Origin: Siphonodentalium dalli
Lineage: Eukaryota; Mollusca; Scaphopoda; Gadilida; Siphonodentaliidae
Assembly (NCBI GenBank): GCA_032622095.1
Contig: CP136069.1
Location: 167,516,394-167,580,393 of the forward strand
Reading direction: 5' to 3'
Length of the DNA: 64,000 nucleotides
The position numbers and the translations under genes were made by a program. Shown piece by piece: positions 53,440-64,000 of the stretch (its first letter is position 1; each line of letters starts with the position of its first letter). A model generated the notes under the pieces. The model was given only the letters and a program-made list of their open reading frames with translations, searched no databases and was not told the origin of the DNA.

Positions 53440-54215
53440 CTGGAGAGAATGAATGATAACTAAATTATAGATGTTTTAAGGACATGGGCGTGGCGATATG
53501 TTGGGGGGTGCATGCCTGACAGAACATTATTTGGAAACAGTATGCCACAAGTAAGTTCAAATTGCACTTATTGTTTGATTTACCAACCAGTAATTAATGG
53601 GGAATAAGATTTTTTTTTTCAGGTTGGAAATTTCCATTGGAAAGTTTGAGGTACCACTTGGAAAGAGGGGAGAGTGATACATAATATACCCCACCTACCA
53701 GTAACATCCCTGTTCGCACGGAATTTATTTCGATAATCCTTAGACTGGAACTTTGAACTAATATCGACCCCGATTGAATAAGCCAGATTCCACAGGTCAT
53801 CGCTCAAAGGCCACGACATGTTAAGAGTGCAGAGCCTTGCCACAGAGGAGCGAGGCTTATGTAAGACACATCAAGTCAGACTAAGGTCAGCCCACATAGA
53901 CATAGTTAATTTACTGCCAGTGATTAGTGGGTATATAAACCGACGTGTAGGTCTGAGAAGGGAGGTCCGGAGATTGAGTATCGCTCCTTATGGCGTGTTG
54001 ATGTTCACCATGCGGTAGCTATATTCATAACACACTAAGTCTTGCTGGTCTCCATATATATGTTACAATACTTGTCACATGTCAATAGATGTATGTCGTA
54101 TCAAATAAAGAAATCATCATGTGTTCGATCTACTCTTCACTCGTCACTTACCACTAGACCATCACATCAGCCCAGGTTGTTGGCATATACCCCATTATGT
54201 AACAAGAGGTATACA

Positions 54216-54375
54216 AATAGAGGATTTACAACGAGTCCCCAGTTTATAGCGGAATTTACAAAACGAGTCCAGTAAATTAGGTATGGACCGAGCCTTTGGC
54301 GATGTCCAGACCTAACTTACTGAACAAGTTTTGTAAATTCCGCTGTGAACTGGGGACGACTTGTAGATTCTATTT
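54216..54375. repeat. Hairpin repeat
   Basis: Arms of about 65-70 bp (CCCCAGTTTATAGCGGAATT against AATTCCGCTGTGAACTGGGG, and further TTTACAAAACG/CAAGTTTTGTAAA) around a 20-bp loop (GGACCGAGCCTTTGGCGATG). It resembles a short MITE; target duplication is not seen. Confidence 0.65.
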
Positions 54376-56436
54376 ATTATATGATCCAAAAGCTCGGCAA
54401 AACATACTTAAATTAACAAATGGGATGCGAAACTAACATCGGCTTCTATAAGTCATGCGATGACGTTTCACGTAACTATGTGTTGATTGTCCACGTAAAG
54501 AAATAGTCCCAGATAAATAAAGACTCTTTGGCGTATCTAATGGTGTATATTTTATGTCATAACTTTTCAAACTCTTCATTCATTATAGTTTGTTGGAAAC
54601 ATATTGGAAGCCATAGTAATTTGAGACGTAGCGTACGGAATGTAAACATACGACAAACCGGAAGTCAAAGATCATCTATCACTATTTCCTGTTATGCAAC
54701 GAACGCTTCATAACACAATTTATAGAATGGGTTTATTGAATGGAATAAAGGTAGGATCGTGTAATAAATGGTACTTCGCTTGGTTCTCTTCCCAGTAAGT
54801 TTTATTTCTGTTTTTAAAAATTATGGATATGAAACGAGGACACAATAATCATGTACGAAAGGCTTCTATCAATTAATATCAATTTTATTTAAAATTTCTT
54901 TTCAGATCATCGGGACAGTTTTATTAGCTAATTATAGAACAGAACCCCTCGCTACGCTATGTCTGACCACTGCCGGCATTTTCTTAATTAAATTTAACAT
55001 GTTTTATTGAAGTGTTTTGTCAGTTAGCATTCATTCTGGTTTGATCTAGACAAATTTCAAATGAATATGGACAATTCAGTTTCTCAGAATAATGCAGAAT
55101 GAATTGTAACCTACAAAAATCTCAAATAAATGAATGAGTGATTTCTTCACATTATGTGTAGATGCTGTCAGTGGTAAGTCCCGCGAAGCAGGAACTGTAC
55201 TCTGCATAGAGCTTGCCTTTATCTAGGGAAATTTCACAGCGAATTACGCTCAGCTTCTGAAAAAAAACCCAATGTATTATGCCTTTGTAGACAAATTGGC
55301 CTGCATTATAGTATACCAATTTTTCAATTATATCTGTTTTATATTCCCAAAAGGCTAGGTTTAGTCTTGAAATCGGGGTTTTATAAAAATTGTGTTGCTG
55401 TATTTTTTGTCCAGAGGTGATAAACTATCTTTAAATTATTTATTCACCAAATTAGTATACATTTTCAAGCATTTATACATTTATATAGGTCTATATTATA
55501 AACAATTATAAAAAATAAACAAGTCATCAATAAAACTACTGCGAATGATTAGATTTCTTGGAAGGTATATTCTAGATTTATTAACCTTTCTACACTAAGG
55601 TACCCATTACACCTACACTTTATACACTATACACTTTATACACTTTATACATTATACACTGGCAAGTATGCACGGTTTGCAGGCATTTTGTCGTAGAGAA
55701 CGATATGGTGCCAGAATATGAATGGAAACAAGCACATAAACTGCATCAGTGCCACAGCTAACTACATGCAAAGTAAAATCTCTGTAGTTCAACAAGTAAC
55801 GATGCTACCGGAATTTGCCTGTAAATATCATGCAATTATTTGCGACCCGCAAGAATAAACCATACAGGTATTTGAAGGCAAATTCCAAAGGCACTGTTAC
55901 GAGTGGAATTAGATAAATGTTACTTCTCATGTCTTTCACTTTGGTAAAGATGCATGTTATGTGCACAGTTCCGTTCATATTCGGGCACCATGTGGTTTTC
56001 TATGATGAAATGCCCGCAACAACATACCGTACAAACTTGCCAGCGTATGAACGTAGCCTGAATGGATTTTCACACCAAGTTAAAAAAAAGTGTGCATCGG
56101 AATGATCTATTATTGATCTAGGTGGATGTATTCAGGTACTGTGCATGGCTTTGATTTCGTCAACATCAATGTTCGTGGTTTGTCGTCAAAAGGCTTTTTC
56201 GTCGTGACATGAATTCGTGAATCAGATATCATATGTATGCACTTCGACAGGTCCTACGGTAGCAGCGTTGACATATTTGAGTGGTCACTATTGAGATATT
56301 AGACCTCAAGGTATTCCGGCGCTGATAGCGCATCACACAATCATTACCATAATAGCTACCAGGTTCATTTCAAACGTTGACCAGGTAGTTATTTGCTTCT
56401 TATTAATATGCAGTCTGCATGTGGTGAAACCATTAA

Positions 56437-56862
56437 AGGTACTCAATCCGATCAGATAGTCCTCATACCATCAATATAAAACAACAACAACAACAACAAC
56501 ATTTCTTCAAAATACGCTTTAGTTATCAGAATCGATTTATTGCAACAAAATAATGCTAACCACTGTCAACTATGGTATCAAATTTCCCAAAAAGTTGTAT
56601 TTATCAACATTTTGTTCAACAAAATATGGCCGTATATCACTAAAATATCACGAAATATGAACGTATTAACACTTGATTTTAGAGTTATCCATCTTCATCC
56701 ACAATTTTGTCCGAGACCATCCGTTTGACCCCGTATTTCTGGCCCACATATTATTTATATATTATTAATAATATAGAATATATATAAATAATATTTTTAC
56801 CCCCCCCCCCCCCGAAGCCAAAGAAATAGTAATTTAGGAGCGTCTGATCGGATTGAGTACCT
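56437..56862. mobile_element. TTAA-flanked MITE with AGGTACTCAATCCGATCAGA ends
   Basis: TTAA borders at 56433-56436 and 56863-56866. Ends AGGTACTCAATCCGATCAGA and TCTGATCGGATTGAGTACCT are perfect inverted repeats. Inside are a CAA microsatellite (about 56480-56500) and a C14 tract (about 56800-56814). It has no palindromic core like the other TTAA elements. Confidence 0.8.
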
Positions 56863-58590
56863 TTAACGTTTATGAAGAGACCAATGCATTTACCATTGTT
56901 TCCACAAACTATTATATAGAAGGGATCAGATGATGTTGCATATACATTTTGTATTCGGTGCATCTCGTCTGCTGTGTTTTTCCGCATACATTTTACATGT
57001 CGAAAACAAACGCAATGCCATCTCGTATATTGGGGTACTTGCTAAATTCAACTCAAGAGTCAATTATTTGGTTGGATGTTGATTTCGTGGTTGAGCCAAC
57101 AAACCACGAAATCAACGAATAGCAGTCCCCCACGAATTAAAAGGATTTTACAGTAATATAAGTAGACGACATATAATACAAGAATCATATTTAGTGAGGG
57201 AAATGTTCAGATAATAAGTTCAACAAACGATCTATTATCTGAACATTTCATACGCTATAACTACTCAGCAATGCGTGTTTAGTATAGACAGGGTTAAACC
57301 GTGTATATACGGTGATTATAAGGTTTAGTGAGGTTTCATAAACTAGGTCATCATGTGGTTCTCGGTTTTATTGGTGGAGGAAAGCCCGCACATAGAGGTA
57401 ATGTCATATAATTCATTCAATCAATCACACATGCAATGGACACTTTTCTGTCGTATGCAACCAGATTATTGAATGACTTGCAGTCTGAATTGAAAACGCA
57501 TAATTCCTGTTTAAATCACGACTGGGTACAGGAAAGCGTCTCAATGCAAGAAACATTTCACATGAATTTGTTCTCAAAGCGAAAAGCCCAACTCATCCAC
57601 ACTTCGATCAAATGCAGCAACATAACAGAAGATCTCCACGCAAAGCACGTAATATAAAGCAACGTGGTGACATAGAAATTGAAGATCACTTTCTATTAGT
57701 CTACACGCTCAAGATATGCAATCAAATCGGGAATGAATGTGTCATGTTTATAGAAACAACCTTCATGACCAAACTCGCTGGAAGTTGTGCATTGCTACCC
57801 CAGGATACTGTATATATGAATGAAGTTGCGTCCGGCCAAGTTGGATATAAAATTTACTGTTGCCATTCGATCGCCCAATAGCTAGTGGAGTGTTCTATGT
57901 CATTTGGAGACCATCTAATCACAAAACTAATTTTAAGCTGAGGGAATAGCTATTAGCTATGTGGACAATTCCAACCCAAATGGTAGAGGTGGACTTTCCC
58001 TGGAGTGTCGGTCCAGTTGTTCGGGTACATTGGACACCACAGCAACTGAGACGCCTGGCCACGTCCCTGCTTCATCATTAAGAACAGGTCTAGCAATTTT
58101 ATCGCCTGATGGGAAAACACATGGGTCGAGGGATGTGCCTGGAGGGTCTCTTTAATATTTCCAACTACAACCCATTGAACCAGACACCAAATTCCCAGGT
58201 TCGCGAACAAACGTCCTGAAATAATAGAATTTATCGCATGAGAGGAAAACAATGGTCTCAATGGGAGGGTGTTCACCTTGTTATGTCAAATGAACCCCTC
58301 ATAAAGCGGACGAAATTGTCCAAGTCCAAGAAATTCTAAAAGTCTAAAAGAATGACCGATAGTAAATATATTTTAGAGTGTTTGTCTAAACAAACAAAAA
58401 ACAATTTAAATACAGGTTGGAATATCAAACTATCAAAACAAATTCATCTTATATTCTGTCTGAAATTTCCAACTGATGTTCAAACAGGAATACATTTCCA
58501 AGTTGTAAATTTTGACCAACGTTTTACGTGTCTACCCCTTGTGGCCACGTCTCTGTATTGCCCCATGGTTCATGTTTTGAACATACTAAC

Positions 58591-58780
58591 ATGAAGAGAT
58601 CGTAGGATGTGGAGTTGTCGTCGTCGTCGTCGTCGTTGGTGGTTGGGTGGTCGTCGTCGTTGTGGGTGGCTGTGTGGTGGTCGTTGTCGTTGTGGGTGGC
58701 TGTGTGGTGGTCGTGGTCGTTGTGGGTGGCTGTGTGGTCGTCGTAGTCGTGGGTTCCTGCGTGGTGGTAGTAGTGGGTGG
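58591..58780 (-). CDS. C-type lectin gene, exon 3 (Thr/Pro-rich stalk)
   Basis: 190 nt, phase 0 to 1, bounded by acceptor AATTATAG (58781-58788) and donor GTTAGT. In the only frame compatible with both neighbours it encodes runs of Thr broken by QPP and QEP units (PPTTTTTQEPTTTTTTQPP and on), a mucin-like stalk that would be densely O-glycosylated. The other two frames give His/Asp repeats and have no biological sense. The DNA is a CCACCCACAACGACnACGAC-type minisatellite of about 36-39 bp, so length variation between alleles is likely. Confidence 0.8.
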
Positions 58781-59362
58781 CTATAATTAAGAATGCTTGT
58801 AGTTTTCCACATATAATTGTAGTTTTAAAAATGACACCAGTTCTCTGAAACCACATTAACAACAAAACCTAGTGTGAGATAGTGTGAGAAAGCCTAGATA
58901 TAAGAAAATACCCCCACTATAATAACATAAAGACACACAAACCTAATGAACTCAATATAAAGAGCGTGTTTCTTTAACTCACATGCATGCAACCCAAAAA
59001 TCTATACATGCGTTATACAGCACTCACAAGTACACCTCATGTCCTGGCACGAACCTAACATATATCTTGAATGATTAATGTACAACATCAATAAATTAAA
59101 AAGTTATATTATTTTATATAAATGGTGTGAACATTTAATTTGGGTGCAACATAATACAGGAAAACGCGATACCCAACAAACGGAAGGACGTGGGGCGTTA
59201 TTGCACATTTGACTTTCTGACTTGTTTAGAAACCACATTTTTAATATAATGTATAGGGTGTCCTGCCTAGCATTAGCTTATGTCAGCTTCTGACTGGAAA
59301 GTCATGGTCGTGGACTCAATTGTCATTTGGGCGCCCCATTTACCCACACATATGGGTCTTAC
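58781..59362 (-). other. C-type lectin gene, intron 2
   Basis: 582 bp, AT-rich, no other feature. Confidence 0.7.
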
Positions 59363-59496
59363 GGTGGTCGTCGTCGTCGTTTGTAGCGGTGTGGTACTGG
59401 TGGTCGTTGTTTGCTGTGTTGTATTGGTAGTTGGTCGCGGGCTCGTGGTAGTTTCTCTAGCAGTCGTAGGTTTAGCTGGTCCGAGAGAAGTTGAAG
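59363..59496 (-). CDS. C-type lectin gene, exon 2 (Thr-rich stalk)
   Basis: 134 nt, phase 1 to 0, bounded by acceptor CATTGTAG (59497-59504) and donor GTAAGA. It encodes a Ser/Thr/Pro-rich segment (STSLGPAKPTTARETTTSPR, then TNTTQQTTTTSTTPLQTTTT). Together with exon 3 it forms a stalk of about 108 residues between membrane anchor and lectin domain. Confidence 0.75.
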
Positions 59497-59714
59497 CTAC
59501 AATGAATTACGCAGACGAGAACTGTATTCTAAAAGCAGCCACAAAATGCTACACCTCTAAGGGACTGGGTAGACTAGTGGTTAGTATAGATATACATGTG
59601 TATCATCGTATATCATTTGTATATAATTTGTAGTATCACCACCCACCCATTCTTCATTGAGCTTATTTTAACTGTCATAACTAAGGATACCTCAATGTGC
59701 ATAGTTTTACTATT

Positions 59715-60100
59715 TGTGACCCGACATATCAGATCCAGTCGTAAGTCGGGATGTGTTTTACCCTGTGCCAATGCATTCTCTTATATATGCGAGTCGACCA
59801 CACCCATACAGAGCCCCAGACAAACATGAGCAGACGACACTCTTCTATATGCTTCTATATATGTGTGGGGCTCCCTGCAGGGTAATGGATGTTTTTTTAT
59901 TTTATGTCCTAAAAATTGTAAGAAACATTTATTTAAAAAAAATGATAAAAAATTGTTAGGCCAATGCATTCTCTTGTATATGCGAGGCGACCTATGGTCG
60001 ACTCGCATATATATAGGTCGACTCGCATATATAAGAGAATGCATTGGCACAGGGTAAAAAAAATCCCGACTTCCGACTGGATTTGATATGGCGGGTCACA
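59715..60100. mobile_element. MITE with TGTGACCCG ends (second copy)
   Basis: Same ends as 51146-51605 (left TGTGACCCGACATATCAGAT, right complement TGTGACCCGCCATATCAAAT). The spacer with GGAGCCCCAGACAAACATGA-type sequence is reversed relative to the first copy, the left palindrome is half lost, and the right palindrome carries a small internal duplication (GGTCGACTCGCATATATA twice). Confidence 0.85.
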
Positions 60101-61112
60101 TTTGCACTGAGATGCGAGCGTCTTAATATAAATGTATATGACTTTCCTCGTGTGTTGTATCTTGTATTTACATATTTAAAGATATCTTTATTGTCGCAAT
60201 AGTTAACGTTCGTCTTGAATTCCGAAATATCTCATGAGTGTCTGGAAAGATATATTCATTTTTGTAACGAGAGGCTGTAAGTCGGGAGTGAAAATTCAAT
60301 ATTTCTTTCCAAAAAAAGAAGCTGCATATTAATGCTCAAAGTTGCTAAATTAATTCTATCTAATTAAATTATTAACTCTACTTAATTCAGAAGCGCACTT
60401 GTCAGTGTTTACAAACAGGAAAGAGCCTATGCCTAATATAAAGTTGAAATTAACACGTATATAACTTTTGTTCAAGCTTAGAATTATCGATTGATCAAGT
60501 GCACATGGCATCATAAATTCGTCGCTTTTGATTGGACAGCGGATAGTTTGATCACGCACCAACCTTCGCAGCTCGTGTGTTCCTGGTAGTTGTTAGTTTC
60601 ACGCTATAGTGAAATAACTGAATCTAGAGTGAAGTAACAACTCGCGATTTCACTGTACATGTAGCTCCGAAGAGACAGGGTGCGTTTACATTGGTGTAGA
60701 TCTGTGTAAAACGGTATTCGTTCGCGTGAGCAAAAATAGTATCCGTTATAAGTCACGATCAACACCGATGCATTGCGAAAGGCAAATCTGATTTGATTAG
60801 TCGTTACTGGGGCTTGGTGTATATGTGCTTAATCTTTGTTTGTTCAACCCACGTATTCAAGCTATTCCATGGCATCAGATGGTTCGTGAAGGTGATCACA
60901 TTTATGTACTTGGTATATGCATGGGACGAGTTTGCATATTGCTGAATCAGAAATAAGAAACTCTGTTCGCAACCAGAAGCCATGAATCGCAGAGTGACAC
61001 ACATTTGTTTATACGGCGTCAACGCTTTATGAAATTGTGCGTCGTGTTTCCTGCTTCTCGTAGACTCGGCTATACTCGGCTTAATCTACGAACAACGATG
61101 CTGATGCGGCAC

Positions 61113-61329
61113 CAGGGACGTGGCACCCCAACTTTGGTGATTTTTTTCAACAGTTGGAAATTTCATATCTAGACAAAAACATGTTGGAAATTTCACACCA
61201 ACACTATGTTGAAATTGTTCTTGTAGTTTAAAGCTCGTGGGATTTGTCTGGTTCAAGGGGAGGGGTGCAGTTGGAAATGTCAATGTGGACCACCCCCACC
61301 CCAACGTGGGCCATATGGGCACGTCCCTG
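61113..61329. mobile_element. MITE with CAGGGACGTG ends
   Basis: 217 bp with CAGGGACGTGGCACCCCAAC at the left and the complement of GGGCACGTCCCTG at the right; inside are several TTGGAAATTTCA/TTGGAAATGTCA motifs. Related fragments are seen at about 49800 and 58060 (CCACGTCCCTG). I could not define a target duplication. Confidence 0.6.
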
Positions 61330-62039
61330 TTCGGTATATACTAAATAGGTGTGGTCCGCTGATAGTGCATGATTCAATTTGTTTGTCTGGCCTGAACTGG
61401 CACGCGACGCTTAGTGAATTGTCTATTACCTGTGTACAGATGAGCACTCGTTCACTACCAGTAATCATGTTGTGATCACAGTAATCCGCGATAAAAGACT
61501 TCACACAGTTTTGAATACAGATCTGCACCAATGTAAACGCACCCATAGATACGATGATCTACGTTTCGGTAATTTATGGATATTTTATTTCGCGCTCCGG
61601 GTGTACTCTAATTAGATATTCTTGTTTCGCCTGGGCGCTGGGGGTTTCATTTATAGAAATGGGAATTTTTGGGACGGATTTAAAAGTCGAATTGCGACCC
61701 GGAGGCCGAGTCCGGTAAAATGTGTAGTTGGGAATTTCAATTTCGTTTATTGTCCTTTACATGATTATGTAAATAATGTTGATTTTTGGTTTGTGACAAG
61801 TTATGTCAATTACAAATATAAGAAATGAAAAAGATAATTTGTAAGTCTTATATTTCAACTTTTATAGACATTTTTCGTTCTGCAATCCACTGAGGGTTGT
61901 GGTCGGAGACGGCCGAATCGGCCGCCGGTTCGGTAATTAGTTGCTGGTTGTTATTGTTATTTTAACGGAATTCTGTGTTGGTCATTCGCGAAACCAATAT
62001 ATTTTATATTCTATAATTACAATCATGGGTATATAATAT

Positions 62040-62780
62040 GCTAGAAGGTGACCCGACTTCGTCCGGGCTTTGACCTTGAATTGTCCATTTTGAAGGTCAA
62101 GTGGGGTAACGATTTGACCAGTCCAAAACACTGCCCGGACAATAGTACCCGACAAAAGTACCCGTCGAAATCCATCCTGTTTTACCCGATTTGACCTTGA
62201 ATTGATCATTTTGAAGGTCAATGTCAGGTCGGGGTCACGATTTGACCCGTCCAAAACACTCAGTAGACAAAAGTAACCCTATGTATCAAATTTCGTGGAA
62301 ATCCCATAAAAATTCGATTTGACCTTGAATTGACCAGATTTCAAGGTCAAGGTCACGTCGCACGGGCAAATGAATAGGCTTATGAGACTCCCCACACGAA
62401 AGTATCCCTAGACACCAAGTTTCATCGAAATCCCGTGATATTCGGGCGTTTGACCCTGAAATGACCCGATTTCAAGGTCAAGGTCACGTTGCACGGGAAA
62501 ATCGATAGGCCTATGCCACTCCCCGGCCGAAAATACCCCCACATACCAAGTTTCATCGAAATCCCGTCATATTCGGGCGTTTGACCTTGAAATTACACGA
62601 TTTCAAGGTCAATGTCACGTCGTACGGGCAAATTAATATGCCTATGTCACTTCCAGGGCGAAAATACCCCACATACCAAGTTTCATCGAAATCGGCTCGG
62701 CCGTTTTCGAGTCCATCGCGAACAGACAGACACACAGACACACTCACAGATCTTCCAAAATATATAATAGATGATCTTGA
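62040..62780. repeat. GACCTTGA-type tandem repeat field
   Basis: About six degenerate units of 115-125 bp, each with TTTGACCTTGAAATGACC, TTTCAAGGTCAAGGTCACG, then CACATACCAAGTTTCATCGA. It ends with a CAGACAGACACACAGACACAC run (62724-62746). Similar repeats are common between genes in marine invertebrates. It is non-coding. Confidence 0.75.
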
Positions 62781-63195
62781 GCGCGTTACCATTTCTGACA
62801 TTGGTTTTCTTGTTATATATATATCATCATCACTACGCGCTCAACTTGGAGTAGAAAAAACACCAACTGGAAACATGCATGAAAGCTTATTCTCACAATA
62901 TGCATCGAGCATTTCGTCACTTTATTGAGCTTTTTTCATTGAACTGTTGGCATTGAGTTGAATCAGGGGTTGTGTCGATTTGTACCGATTTTTAAGTTTC
63001 AAGCGTGATCTTTTCAAGCTTGATATTTTCACGCTTGATCTGATTTGCAATGTGCAATTCCGATCGATACATGGCCAATTCGATAATAAATGAGAATGTG
63101 TTCACGCGCAATGAAGCAATGAACAAGCATGGTATATTATTGTCTCCATAATTATAATATATAAACTTAATACAAATTATCAAATATATACTCAC

Positions 63196-63346
63196 CAACA
63201 TTGTTGCCCAAGGCACCGCTGAACGAGCCAGTACCCGTTGATTTCACGGCGATGACTGTGATAATGGCACCCGCTGTCAGAGTAACGGCGGCGGATGTTG
63301 CGATTTTCAGTTTAACTGATTTACTGATCGTCGCCCAGAACGCCAT
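63196..63346 (-). CDS. C-type lectin gene, exon 1 (cytosolic tail and membrane anchor)
   Basis: 151 nt from the ATG at 63346 to donor GTGAGT; phase 0 to 1. It encodes MAFWATISKSVKLK, a short basic tail, followed by a hydrophobic segment IATSAAVTLTAGAIITVIAV and then a Gly/Ser-rich linker. With no cleavage-site pattern and basic residues before the hydrophobic stretch, a type II signal anchor is predicted, so stalk and lectin domain would be outside the cell. This exon is assigned to the gene because its phase fits exon 2 exactly (one base plus two). Confidence 0.65.
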
Positions 63347-64000
63347 TTTGTTTCTGCTCAAATAGAAACATAACGGAATTATTTTTAAGGGATTCAAAGG
63401 CTCTTCTATGCATGGGTAAATGTGCAAATAATATATAAGTCTGCACAAAACAATGCCACTGGGAATAACATGGAGAAATAGATAAACTGAGTTCCTATAT
63501 TCATTATAGATAGTTATCCAATAACGGAATTTCGCACGAATATGGCACGGCTTTTTGAAGAAAACTACATTTGTGAACAACTCCCCGTGTGTATTGCGTT
63601 CTGCGCGGTACTGGTGCATATAATGTTTTCCTGCCAATCTCGTTTATTAATATCTGCTAGGAAACATTACTGGGATTTCATTCTCAACCGCTTCGGTAAT
63701 TGGGCCATGCGTTTCAAATCCCAATAAAACACACCGTAACGCGAACAGGCGTCACACCTTGTTGACCTAGATAACCAAAGGCGGTTGATGGGTTAACTAG
63801 CCATAGCTAATTACTATTCCATCGATTATTAACAGGCCCACCCCATGTGAACCGGTCGTGCACATGTAGGTAGCAGTGGTTATAAGCTCCTGGTCGCATG
63901 CATGGAACAGTTTGGGTAGCAACATGTAAGCAAATGTCACACAGAGATGGCGAGGACACACTATCAAGAGCTTAGCACATGTTAGCGGCCGAGTGAACTA
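63347..64000. other. Upstream of the lectin gene, no other gene seen
   Basis: Should contain the 5' UTR and promoter of the minus-strand lectin gene; I see no clear TATA box. Short open frames here are not supported. Confidence 0.45.

Larger units (their letters stand above)
53440..58590 (-). other. C-type lectin gene, intron 3
   Basis: About 5.2 kb. It holds a hairpin repeat (about 54216-54375), TACACTTTA-type microsatellite (about 55610-55665), a TTAA-flanked MITE (56437-56862) and two short hairpins near 57085-57115 and 57200-57250 (GAAATGTTCAGATAAT with its complement). Several weak open frames occur, none with a domain. Confidence 0.65.
59497..63195 (-). other. C-type lectin gene, intron 1
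   Basis: About 3.7 kb. It contains MITEs at 59715-60100 and 61113-61329 and the GACCTTGA repeat field at about 62040-62780. No other gene is recognised. Confidence 0.65.

Noticed and set aside
58524-58865. His/Asp-rich protein on the minus strand
   Set aside because: It is the wrong frame of the Thr/Pro-rich exon; only the Thr frame joins in phase with the neighbouring exons.

Overview
This is animal nuclear DNA. Genes have spliced exons with GT/AG borders, and the intergenic space is AT-rich and full of MITEs, minisatellites and decayed retroelements. The mix (Penelope-type GIY-YIG element, CR1/Jockey-like LINE, TTAA-flanked MITEs, a Polinton/adintovirus-type element, a mucin-stalk C-type lectin) suggests a marine invertebrate; I cannot name a phylum from sequence alone.

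Layout. 1-13.9 kb is repeat-rich: a 38-bp minisatellite (1.15-1.68 kb), a degenerate ~290-bp tandem repeat (2.1-3.6 kb), a Penelope-like fragment flanked by inverted GIY-YIG copies (4.75-6.35 kb), and a minus-strand LINE corpse (8.16-11.36 kb) split by a TTAA-flanked MITE. 13.9-40.5 kb is one large Polinton/Maverick (adintovirus-like) element with compound terminal inverted repeats. Its left part holds a large palindrome built from a PIN/XPG-like plus CXC-type protein gene, then an early-looking block of small genes in divergent pairs, each pair driven by a duplicated two-way promoter cassette. Next come a family-B DNA polymerase and a rightward morphogenesis module: packaging ATPase, pX-like protein, integrase with chromodomain, small membrane protein, minor capsid, core-like protein, major capsid and adenain-type protease. 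A 5.13-kb segment running from the end of polB into the minor capsid gene is tandemly duplicated at near identity. The integrase (both copies), the major capsid gene and one small gene carry in-frame stops, so the element looks recently degraded.

The most striking observation is that all four small genes at 17.6-21.3 kb end in a perfect histone-type 3' stem-loop (6-bp stem, TTTC loop) 13 to 22 nt after the stop codon. A fifth copy shows a compensatory base-pair change. This suggests that a virus-like element has adopted replication-dependent histone mRNA 3'-end formation for one gene block.

40.5-49 kb holds a frameshifted copy of an uncharacterised invertebrate protein family (about 42.9-47.1 kb) and a tandem exon-containing duplication at 48 kb. 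49.8-63.3 kb is a phase-consistent five-exon minus-strand gene for a type II membrane protein with a Thr/Pro-rich stalk and one C-type lectin domain; its introns carry several MITEs and a GACCTTGA-type repeat field.
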